A DNA stretch of 5,125 nt. It comes from an uncultured Eubacteriales bacterium. Its GTDB lineage: Bacteria > Bacillota > Clostridia > Lachnospirales > Lachnospiraceae. Where the stretch lies: positions 1 through 5,125 of the forward strand of contig CACYBV010000342.1 in the NCBI GenBank assembly GCA_902772745.1, written 5' to 3'. The notes beneath the pieces are model-generated. The model was not told the origin of the DNA. It saw nothing but the letters and a program-made list of their open reading frames with translations, and did not search any database. Shown piece after piece: positions 1 through 5,125 of this stretch (position 1 is the stretch's first letter; every line of letters begins with the position of its first letter). Position numbers and translations under genes: made by a program.

Positions 1-1568
1 AGGCTTCGGATGCCCCTGTAAATGCCGATTCCGTAATTTTCATGCACGACGTAGTCGCCGGCCGAAAGCTCGGAGAAATTACGGATCTTCTGCCCGCCCG
101 AGAAAGCCGGCTTTCTTTTTTTCTTCTGCTGCGAGCCGAGGATGTCCCCTTCCGTGAACAGGATGAATTTAAGCTGGGGATAGCTGAATCCGCGGTGCAG
201 ATGCCCGTAACAGACAAGCATGGTGCCCGGCTCGACTTCTCGCTCCGGATCTTCGTCAAAATATGCTTTGATGCCGTATTCCCGGAGCTGCTCCGCCATC
301 CTGGACGCGCGGGTTCTTGACGGGGACAGAAGGACCACGCTGAATCCCCGTGAAAGGTACTGCCGAAGATCCGAAGTCAGTCCCTCAAAATTCCCCTGAT
401 AGGAAACCGTCGGCTGCACCTCCATAAGAAAGCTTTCCCTGATGCGCAGCATCGGAGGACGGCTGTCAAAGCCCGTAAGTGCGAGCGTCCGTCCGGTATC
501 AAGTCCGGAAAAAGTCTCCGTAACCGGGCGCAGGACTTCACCCTCCTTCGGAAAAGCCATCCCGCGGCCGAGACGCTCGCGGAAGCTTTCCGAGAATTCC
601 AGTTCCACCGCTTCTCCCTGTTCCTTAAGCCGCGCAGGTTCCAGGAGACACAGGAGCGTATCTTTCGGAAGATACTGAAGAAGACCGTCCCGCTTCTCAT
701 AAAAATATCTTGAAAGCCCCGCCAGCCTTCCCCGGAAATACCTGTCCGACAGTTCATCCGAAGCTTCACGGAAAGCCGACTGCAGGGAAGCAGCCCAATC
801 ATACTGGTCATTTTTAACAAACTGCTCTTTCAGTTTTTCATAATCCGCACGCAGAAGCTTTTCAGCCCTGGCGCAGCGGGAATCGTCGGGAAAAAGTTCC
901 GCCACAGGGTAGATCGAGACCGATTCGCAGCGTTCTTCGGAAATCTGGGTTTCGGGATTGAATGTGCGGATCGTATCGATTTCCGTATCCCAGAATTCCA
1001 CACGGACCGGCCGGTCTGAGGTAATGTCGAAAACATCGAGGATCCCGCCGTGCACCGAAAACTCTCCCGGCGCCTCGGTCCGGGCAGTCCGCTCATAGCC
1101 GAGCGCAAGGAGCCGCCGCACAACCGCCTCCTGTTCGCAGACCGCGCCTTCCGAAAGGTCGAGAATGCTCCGGTCGAACTCCTCATAAGGCGGAAGCACA
1201 TTCATCATCGCAGCAAAAGTTGTTACGATCATGTAATCACCGCCCTCGCGGATTGTCCGGAGCGCACGCATCCGCTCTTTCTGAATCTGGAGAGACCGGA
1301 TATCCGCCTGATAGAACAGCAGGTCCTTTTCCGGGAACATCAGCACCCGGTCCGAGAAAAACCGGAGGTCTTCAAGGAGCCGCCGCGCCTCGCTTTCCTG
1401 GTGTACGACAATAAGACGGGCATGAAAGCTGCCCGTCCGGGATAGGATATGCGCACGCTGGGATTCGGTCGTGCCCGAGAGGACAACCGGTCCCCCGCCG
1501 ACTGAAAGAAGCCGCTCCGCCTCGGTAAATGCCGCGATCTTCCGGAGCGTCCGATCAAGATAATTCAT
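1..1568 (-). CDS. mfd: Transcription-repair coupling factor Mfd, N-terminal part (cut by window edge)
   Basis: Mfd is a DNA translocase that removes RNA polymerase stalled at lesions and recruits UvrA for nucleotide excision repair. Reading the minus strand from ATG at 1568 gives 522 uninterrupted codons to the window edge, roughly the first half of a protein usually about 1,150 residues long. The UvrB-like region carries the hallmark GEFSVHGGILDVFD at about residues 168-181. The D3 region ends near FILFTEGDILG (468-478). A lysine-rich linker, QKKKRK (481-486), leads into the RNA-polymerase-interacting domain, which begins SELSAGDYVVHENYGIGIYRG (from about 499). The helicase motor and C-terminal domain lie outside the window. 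The ATG overlaps the pth stop as ATGA, with an AAGGA 12 bases upstream inside pth, so translational coupling to pth is likely. No frameshift or odd codon use was seen. The identification rests on recognising conserved family segments. Confidence 0.96.
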   Translation of the reverse strand, partial: MNYLDRTLRKIAAFTEAERLLSVGGGPVVLSGTTESQRAHILSRTGSFHARLIVVHQESEARRLLEDLRFFSDRVLMFPEKDLLFYQADIRSLQIQKERMRALRTIREGGDYMIVTTFAAMMNVLPPYEEFDRSILDLSEGAVCEQEAVVRRLLALGYERTARTEAPGEFSVHGGILDVFDITSDRPVRVEFWDTEIDTIRTFNPETQISEERCESVSIYPVAELFPDDSRCARAEKLLRADYEKLKEQFVKNDQYDWAASLQSAFREASDELSDRYFRGRLAGLSRYFYEKRDGLLQYLPKDTLLCLLEPARLKEQGEAVELEFSESFRERLGRGMAFPKEGEVLRPVTETFSGLDTGRTLALTGFDSRPPMLRIRESFLMEVQPTVSYQGNFEGLTSDLRQYLSRGFSVVLLSPSRTRASRMAEQLREYGIKAYFDEDPEREVEPGTMLVCYGHLHRGFSYPQLKFILFTEGDILGSQQKKKRKPAFSGGQKIRNFSELSAGDYVVHENYGIGIYRGIRS

Positions 1569-2146
1569 TCCGGCCTGGTTTCCTTCCTGCCGTTAAAGCG
1601 GTTCATCGCCGCATCCGTTCCTTCCTGTATCATTACCGAAGCCGCCTCGGCCGCCTCTCCGGCGGCCTCCTGCAGCACCCGGAGCTCTTCTTCCGAAAAA
1701 TGCGACAGGACAAAGTCGATGAGGTCCATCCGCTCCGGCTGTTTTCCGACACCGATCCGGACCCGCTGGAAATCCTGGGATCCCAGCTGCAGAATGATGT
1801 TTTTCAGACCGTTGTGTCCGCCGGCTGAGCCGGACTTCCGGATCCTCAGGACCCCGAGATCCAGGTTCACATCATCGCAGAACACAATCAGGTTTTCTGG
1901 CTTCAGATGATAAAAGTCCATCGCGTCCCGGATGCTTTCACCGGAAAGGTTCATATAGGTCTGGGGTTTCATCAGGAGAACCTGCTCGCCCGCAATCAGG
2001 CCTTTTCCCGTGAGCGCGCGGTGTTTTCTCGTGCTGACCCGGATGCCGTATGTTTCCGCAAGTGCGTCCACGGCCATAAACCCGGCGTTGTGACGCGTAT
2101 TTTTATATTTTCTGTCGGGGTTTCCAAGCCCCGCGATAATGTACAT
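1565..2146 (-). CDS. pth: Peptidyl-tRNA hydrolase (Pth)
   Basis: Pth cleaves the ester bond of peptidyl-tRNAs dropped from stalled ribosomes and so recycles tRNA in the cytosol; it is usually essential. The 193-residue product has the usual length. All catalytic and binding motifs are present: GLGNP with Asn9, TRHNAGF with the catalytic His19, QTYMNLSGES with Asn66, the FCDD loop with Asp91, and GGHNGLKN with Asn112. These align with E. coli Asn10, His20, Asn68, Asp93 and Asn114. RVRIGVGKQ (128-136) is also typical. The C-terminus is alanine/glutamate-rich and helical, ending FNGRKETRPE. The ATG at 2146 is placed by the family N-terminus and by a GGAG 11 bases upstream. The gene follows the deacetylase-like gene by 16 bases and its TGA overlaps the mfd ATG, so it looks co-transcribed with both. 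In Bacillus the orthologue is called spoVC and also precedes mfd closely. Confidence 0.98.
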   Translation of the reverse strand: MYIIAGLGNPDRKYKNTRHNAGFMAVDALAETYGIRVSTRKHRALTGKGLIAGEQVLLMKPQTYMNLSGESIRDAMDFYHLKPENLIVFCDDVNLDLGVLRIRKSGSAGGHNGLKNIILQLGSQDFQRVRIGVGKQPERMDLIDFVLSHFSEEELRVLQEAAGEAAEAASVMIQEGTDAAMNRFNGRKETRPE

Positions 2147-2151
2147 GGTTC

Positions 2152-2171
2152 GTAATTCTCCGTTATTCTCC
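2152..2171 (-). promoter_or_regulatory. pth ribosome binding site inside a tandem 10-base repeat
   Basis: On the minus strand GGAGAATAAC is followed directly by GGAGAATTAC, two 10-base units differing at one position. The first unit holds the last codons and TAA stop of the upstream gene. The second holds the GGAG that sits 11 bases before the pth ATG. A ribosome finishing the upstream gene would therefore be over the pth initiation site, which fits coupled translation. The repeat itself could be chance. Confidence 0.6.
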
Positions 2172-3794
2172 CGGTGCGGGAAGTGTTGTGCCGTCCACGC
2201 CCTCCGGAATCTTTACGCCTTCCACAGGAAGCGGCCGGTCGCGGTCAAAGACTTCCAGCGGGTCGCAGAGATCGCTCAGGATCTCATTCTCCGGGTAGAG
2301 GATTGCCTTGTAAAGGAGCTGTCCGTCAAGGTTTCTCCTGCCCTGGCGGAAGTAGCCCGAACCGCCGGCCGTCGCGCTGTACTGCACCCAGGCGTGCTGG
2401 GACGAGTCGACATTGCAGAAATAGTTGAAGCCTTTTTCCTTGAGGTAAAGGTAAGCCTTGTTGTCGTCCGTATAGCCCCGCCAGGAACCGATATCCGCGC
2501 CGAACGCGAAAATGATGATGTCCACATCCCCGAGAAGCGGCTTCACCTCCTGCTCCCACCAGCCGGTATCGCGGTAGAAGCGTTCCGTCGGATTGCCGTC
2601 GCCGCCGTCCCGTTCATTGACCATGTTCATATGGCCCCAGGTGTGGGAGGCGAATTTCCAGCCGGTCGCTTTCAGGGCTTCGGCGACTTCCCGTGCCTTT
2701 GCCCGGTCTTCCTCAATATGGTCGTTCTGATAAATGTAGGTGCTCGGCCAGCGTTCGTAAATCGTCAGGTCCACCTTATTCGGGTCTTTTGATCCATAGG
2801 AAATCTCCGAAGTACGATAGCCGAAAATCCCGTTGTAGCCGGTAAGCGCGATCGTTCCCTTCGCCCCGTGATAGGAGAAGTCCGGATGCTCTTCGACGAA
2901 CGCATCGAGAAGCGGAACGACATCGAAGTTCCCGCGGACATGGCTTACCGTGCCGTCTTCTTCCGTCACGTCCATCTCACAGACGACATTGCCCTGATCC
3001 GTCACCACGAGACGGTTCGCAAAACCGCCGCTCTCTTTCATGTATTCATAATAGGACAGATCGTCGACGGAGAGGACAAAAGGCTTCTTCCCTTCCGGCA
3101 GATAAATCGGCTGCATCGTCATCTGCTGCGTCCCGTCCGCAAGGGTTTCCATTTTGCAGATATCCGACAGGTGCACGAGAACATAGCCGCGCCCGTACAT
3201 GGACTCCATGATCTTGTTGAACTCCGGAATCGTCGTCATGACCTGGTTGTATTCGGCGGATTTGGAGCTTCCGAACGCGACCGCCTTGTCCTCGATCAGC
3301 GAATGGAAGAATATATGCGTAATCTGGGTGTTGTCCTTCCATTTCACGAGCTGCAGTTTTTCCGCACTGCAGGTCTGGACAAGCGCAAGAAGTCCCGGAT
3401 CGCTTTCATAATCCGGCACTTCCGCCTGAATATATGCCATTGCACCGTCGTAATCATACATCGCGGCCATCCGTTTCGCAGTATTGTATACGTCGGTATG
3501 CTGCCCCGGGTCCACCGCGGCTGTCGTTTCCGGAACCGTGGTCATCTGTTCCGGCGCTGTAGTGCTGACGACAGGCAGCGTCTCCTTCTTATCGGCATTC
3601 TTTTTCTCAATAATCTTATGAATTCCGAAAGCTGCGCCGCCTACAGCGGCAAGTGCGAGAACAATGATCATGACAAGCTTCAGAATCTGGAGCCTGCGCC
3701 GCCGTTTTCTCCTTTTCATCCGTTCCGCGGAGCTTACGGTTCTTCTGTAGTTTTCCCGTGCACCGCCGTTATTGTCTCTGTATTCGTTTTCCAC
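2163..3794 (-). CDS. Membrane-anchored polysaccharide-deacetylase-like protein (CE4/NodB fold, divergent)
   Basis: This 543-residue protein is predicted to face the outside of the membrane. A basic patch (KRRKRRRR, 27-34) precedes one hydrophobic segment (about 37-58), giving an N-in anchor with no obvious cleavage site. A Thr/Pro-rich linker follows (72-96), then a short helical region (about 100-150). The rest matches the order of an IcaB/PgaB-style deacetylase: HIFFHSL (160-166, like 'MYHS'), FNKIMESMYGRGYVLVHLSDI (192-212), the metal-Asp motif VLSVDDLSYY (240-249), a strand KGTIALTG (312-319), SHTWGH with His384 and His388, and FAFGADIG (429-436). Asp245 plus the two histidines would form the metal triad. 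Oddities are motif 1 (SVDDL instead of TFDDG) and long insertions at about 250-310 and 325-370. The GTG start at 3794 has GGAG 10 bases upstream; a nearby ATG (about 3816) is out of frame. The substrate is unknown, and loss of activity is possible. Confidence 0.8.
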   Translation of the reverse strand: MENEYRDNNGGARENYRRTVSSAERMKRRKRRRRLQILKLVMIIVLALAAVGGAAFGIHKIIEKKNADKKETLPVVSTTAPEQMTTVPETTAAVDPGQHTDVYNTAKRMAAMYDYDGAMAYIQAEVPDYESDPGLLALVQTCSAEKLQLVKWKDNTQITHIFFHSLIEDKAVAFGSSKSAEYNQVMTTIPEFNKIMESMYGRGYVLVHLSDICKMETLADGTQQMTMQPIYLPEGKKPFVLSVDDLSYYEYMKESGGFANRLVVTDQGNVVCEMDVTEEDGTVSHVRGNFDVVPLLDAFVEEHPDFSYHGAKGTIALTGYNGIFGYRTSEISYGSKDPNKVDLTIYERWPSTYIYQNDHIEEDRAKAREVAEALKATGWKFASHTWGHMNMVNERDGGDGNPTERFYRDTGWWEQEVKPLLGDVDIIIFAFGADIGSWRGYTDDNKAYLYLKEKGFNYFCNVDSSQHAWVQYSATAGGSGYFRQGRRNLDGQLLYKAILYPENEILSDLCDPLEVFDRDRPLPVEGVKIPEGVDGTTLPAPGE

Positions 3795-3804
3795 CGGTCT
3801 GTTT

Positions 3805-3808
3805 CTCC
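3805..3808 (-). promoter_or_regulatory. Ribosome binding site supporting the GTG start of the deacetylase-like gene
   Basis: GGAG on the minus strand ends 10 bases before the GTG at 3794. The next in-frame ATG is codon 26, inside the basic patch before the membrane segment, and an upstream ATG is out of frame. The site therefore favours the GTG start. Confidence 0.6.
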
Positions 3809-3833
3809 GAAATCATAAACTTCCCATCCATAT

Positions 3834-3862
3834 AGTATAATATAAAGACGGGATTCGGTCAA
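3834..3862 (-). promoter_or_regulatory. Sigma-A-type promoter for the deacetylase-pth-mfd unit
   Basis: On the minus strand TTGACC (3862-3857) is separated by exactly 17 bases from TATACT (3839-3834). Each hexamer matches the TTGACA / TATAAT consensus at five of six positions and the spacing is optimal. Transcription would begin near 3827, giving a leader of about 33 bases that contains the GGAG site before the GTG start. The -35 hexamer and much of the spacer lie inside the hairpin that appears to terminate spoVG. No comparable promoter was seen before pth or mfd, so this one probably serves all three genes. Confidence 0.65.
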
Positions 3863-3881
3863 GACCGCTTCCCGCCTTTAT
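3842..3881 (-). terminator. Likely intrinsic terminator after spoVG
   Basis: Arms 3870-3881 and 3842-3853 pair over 12 positions in the minus-strand transcript (one G-U pair). A 2x2 internal mismatch follows, then an inner CGGT/ACCG stem with a four-base loop CTTG. The 3' side continues as a U/A-rich stretch (TCTTTATATTATA) rather than a clean U run, so termination may be partial. It lies about 38 bases past the spoVG stop. In the plus direction the hairpin is followed by CAGCTTTTT, but no plus-strand gene needs it. Confidence 0.6.
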
Positions 3882-3918
3882 CAGCTTTTTCAATTACTCT
3901 TTTGGTGTTTTCGTTCGG

Positions 3919-4197
3919 TCAGTCCCCGACCGGGAATCCCTCTGCCACAGCCTGCTCATACTTCTGAAGAATGAGCTCCTGCATCGCTCCCCTGGTATCG
4001 CTGTTGATCGGATGGGCAATATCGCGGTACTGCCCGTCCGCGGACTTTCTGGAAGGCATGGCGATGAACAGTCCGTTCTCCCCTTCGATCACCTTGATAT
4101 CATGGACGACAAATTCGTCGTCAATCGTGACGGATACCACCGCCTTCATTTTGCCTTCTTTGTCCACCAGACGAACTCTGACATCGGTAATGTTCAT
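3919..4197 (-). CDS. spoVG: SpoVG family regulatory protein
   Basis: SpoVG is a small, mostly beta-strand nucleic-acid-binding protein. In Bacillus it affects asymmetric septation and sporulation; in Listeria, Staphylococcus and Borrelia relatives it acts as a DNA/RNA-binding regulator of many genes. The 92-residue product matches the family along its length: MNITDVRVRLVDKEGKMKAV at the start, DDEFVVHDIKVIEG (26-39), NGLFIAMPSRK (41-51), and DIAHPINSDTRG (59-70) followed by the C-terminal helix. The ATG at 4197 is chosen because the family begins with this strand and a GGGGG stretch lies 9 bases upstream. The reading frame stays open 20 codons further up, but that extension (MRSSSSRVLKNYKNLRG...) is not family-like and contains the ribosome binding site. 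The gene ends with its own hairpin, so it may be a single-gene transcript. Its presence suggests but does not prove sporulation. Confidence 0.97.
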   Translation of the reverse strand: MNITDVRVRLVDKEGKMKAVVSVTIDDEFVVHDIKVIEGENGLFIAMPSRKSADGQYRDIAHPINSDTRGAMQELILQKYEQAVAEGFPVGD

Positions 4198-4377
4198 ACT
4201 CTTTTTCCCCCGTAAGTTTTTATAGTTTTTCAGAACCCGACTCGAACTGCTTCGCATTTCTCATCAAGGTGTTCCGAGAGGTTTCGCCTCCTGGCCGCCT
4301 CAGGCAAAAACATATCAGATCAGTCCGGAATTCTGGTGTTCCATCCGTGATTCAATATGTTTCCACCGGGTTCTGTA
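4198..4377 (-). other. spoVG upstream region, no gene
   Basis: This 180-base gap between the glgD stop and the spoVG start contains no credible gene. In the minus direction it holds a possible weak terminator (4308-4362), then two small adjacent hairpins, CCTG/CAGG (4290-4304) and GAGG/CCTC (4278-4290), then the GGGGG ribosome binding site (4207-4211). A TATAAA lies just before that site (about 4218-4223), but it has no good -35 partner and would give a leader of only about 20 bases. A sigma-H promoter of the Bacillus spoVG kind (AGGA...GAAT) was looked for; AGGAGGC is present but no GAAT stands at the right distance. The spoVG promoter is therefore unassigned. Confidence 0.5.
4308..4362 (-). 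terminator. Possible weak terminator after glgD
   Basis: In the minus-strand transcript AAACATAT (4362-4355) can pair with ATATGTTT (4315-4308), and the sequence continues TTG, so the 3' arm ends in a run of five T. Inside the loop TCA/TGA and CGGA/TCCG can extend the structure. The outer stem is all A/T apart from one pair and the loop is large, so it is weaker than a typical intrinsic terminator. It sits 16 bases after the glgD stop, the expected place. Confidence 0.35.
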
Positions 4378-5125
4378 TTAAATTATGTAGCGTTTATTGC
4401 TCTCCTGGACGATTCTGATATTGCCCGGATCACCGATATAACTGCTGTTGGCATAGATTGTGTTGTGGCTTTCCACGATGCAGTTCTCTATGACCGTATT
4501 GTCTCCGATATAGACATCATTCAGAATGATGGAATTACGGATGACGCAGTTGGAACCGATGAATGATTTTTTGAAGATCAGCGAATCCTGCACAAATCCG
4601 TTGATGATCGATCCCGACGCGATCAGGCTGTTTTTGACCTGGGAGCCCGGATTGTATTTCGCGGGCGGGAAATCGTTGACCTTCGTTAAGGTCCGGTCGT
4701 CATCCTTGAAGAATGCCTGCCGGACTTCGGGCCGCAGGAAGTCCATATTCGTCCGGAAATAGGAAGTCACGGACGAGATATTCGACCAGTAAGCATCCAG
4801 ATGGTACGCATAGATGCTCTTCAGGTTCCTGTAACGGATGATCACGTCACGGACAAAGTCATAGCGGTCTTCCGCAATGCAGGATTCGATGAGCTCGATC
4901 AAAAGGCGCCGGCGGATAATGTAGATACCGCAGTTGACCTCTCTTGTCGCTTCGACCATCGGTTTCTCCTCGAACTCGGTGACTCTTCCGTCTTCGTTTG
5001 TAATCACCTGGCCGAAGCGGGAACTGTCCTCCCAGTCCCGGAGCGTCGTCGTCACCATCGTGATGTCCGCACGCTTCTCGATATGGTAATCCAGCACCTT
5101 ATTGAAATTCAGCTTGTAGATGCAG
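4378..5125 (-). CDS. glgD: ADP-glucose pyrophosphorylase subunit GlgD, C-terminal part (cut by window edge)
   Basis: GlgD is the partner of GlgC in the glucose-1-phosphate adenylyltransferase of Bacillota, which makes ADP-glucose for glycogen synthesis. The frame is open from the window edge (CIYKLNFNKVLDYHIEK...) to TAA at 4378, giving 248 complete codons; roughly the first 120 residues are missing, so the internal GTG at 5097 is not a start. The end of the nucleotidyltransferase domain shows FGQVITNEDGRVTEFEEKP, whose EKP lysine corresponds to the glucose-1-phosphate-binding lysine region of GlgC. Next come NCGIYII and YWSNISSVTSYFRTNMDFL. The C-terminal part is a left-handed beta-helix with hexapeptide-like repeats (NSLIASGSIINGFVQDSLIF..., NSIILNDVYIGDNTVIENCIV). 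TLTKVNDFPPAKY resembles the GlgD 'TKVKDSPPTKY' segment rather than GlgC's 'YTRNPNYPPQ', which decides GlgD over GlgC. In clostridia glgC normally lies immediately upstream, which here would be beyond the edge. Confidence 0.92.
   Translation of the reverse strand, partial: CIYKLNFNKVLDYHIEKRADITMVTTTLRDWEDSSRFGQVITNEDGRVTEFEEKPMVEATREVNCGIYIIRRRLLIELIESCIAEDRYDFVRDVIIRYRNLKSIYAYHLDAYWSNISSVTSYFRTNMDFLRPEVRQAFFKDDDRTLTKVNDFPPAKYNPGSQVKNSLIASGSIINGFVQDSLIFKKSFIGSNCVIRNSIILNDVYIGDNTVIENCIVESHNTIYANSSYIGDPGNIRIVQESNKRYII

Noticed and set aside
377..1201. Two minus-strand frames (377-820 and 830-1201) and a plus-strand frame at 1050-1445
   Set aside because: All lie inside mfd in other frames; the true mfd frame is open throughout and carries the conserved segments.
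2139..2792. 217-residue plus-strand open frame
   Set aside because: It shadows the C-terminal half of the deacetylase-like gene; no motif, signal or initiation site supports it.
2868..3818. 316-residue open frame on the plus strand opposite the deacetylase-like gene
   Set aside because: It is antisense to a gene with clear family motifs, is rich in His/Arg/Phe as expected of a shadow frame, and has no ribosome binding site or recognisable domain.
4198..4257. 20-codon upstream extension of spoVG
   Set aside because: The extension is not like the family N-terminus and contains the ribosome binding site for the ATG at 4197.
4220..4260. T-loop-like GTTCGAGTC on the minus strand, suggesting a tRNA or tRNA remnant
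   Set aside because: The bases either side do not form a T stem, and no acceptor, D or anticodon arms can be drawn around it.
4274..4298. Sigma-H promoter for spoVG beginning at AGGAGGC
   Set aside because: At the required distance there is GAAC/ACACC rather than a GAAT -10 element.
5095..5097. GTG as the start of a short 239-residue protein
   Set aside because: The frame continues upstream to the window edge with GlgD-like sequence (IYKLNFNK), so the gene is simply truncated by the window.

Overview
The window reads as a chromosomal housekeeping segment of a moderately GC-rich Bacillota, most likely a clostridium of the Lachnospiraceae type. Four things point there: a SpoVG homologue, a GlgD-type (not GlgC-type) ADP-glucose pyrophosphorylase subunit, a pth-mfd pair with overlapping ATGA, and GGAG-type ribosome binding sites. 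The family assignment is inference from gene content and protein style, not from a marker gene. All five recognisable genes lie on the minus strand, so the transcription order runs from high to low coordinates.

Layout in transcription order: (1) 5125-4378, the C-terminal two thirds of glgD, cut by the window edge. (2) 4377-4198, a 180-base gene-free stretch with a possible weak terminator and some small hairpins, serving as the spoVG leader or promoter region. (3) 4197-3919, spoVG. (4) 3918-3795, an intergenic region with a strong hairpin (likely spoVG terminator) whose downstream half is overlapped by a near-consensus sigma-A promoter. (5) 3794-2163, a membrane-anchored, divergent polysaccharide-deacetylase-like protein of 543 residues. 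(6) 2146-1565, pth, starting 16 bases after the previous stop. (7) 1568-1, the N-terminal 522 residues of mfd, overlapping the pth stop by four bases and running off the window.

The last three genes (deacetylase, pth, mfd) look like one transcription unit driven from the promoter at about 3834-3862. In Bacillus subtilis the order is spoVG-gcaD-prs-ctc-spoVC(pth)-...-mfd. Here the two ends of that neighbourhood, spoVG and pth-mfd, are kept, but gcaD, prs and ctc are absent from between them and a cell-envelope deacetylase-like gene sits there instead. Functionally the window combines glycogen synthesis (glgD), a small nucleic-acid-binding regulator (spoVG), a surface carbohydrate-active protein, ribosome-stalling clean-up (pth) and transcription-coupled DNA repair (mfd).

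I see no mobile element, CRISPR array, tRNA or rRNA. The least ordinary items are the deacetylase-like protein, with an altered first catalytic motif and large insertions, and the interlocked terminator and promoter in front of it. I found no clear evidence of a wholly new system.
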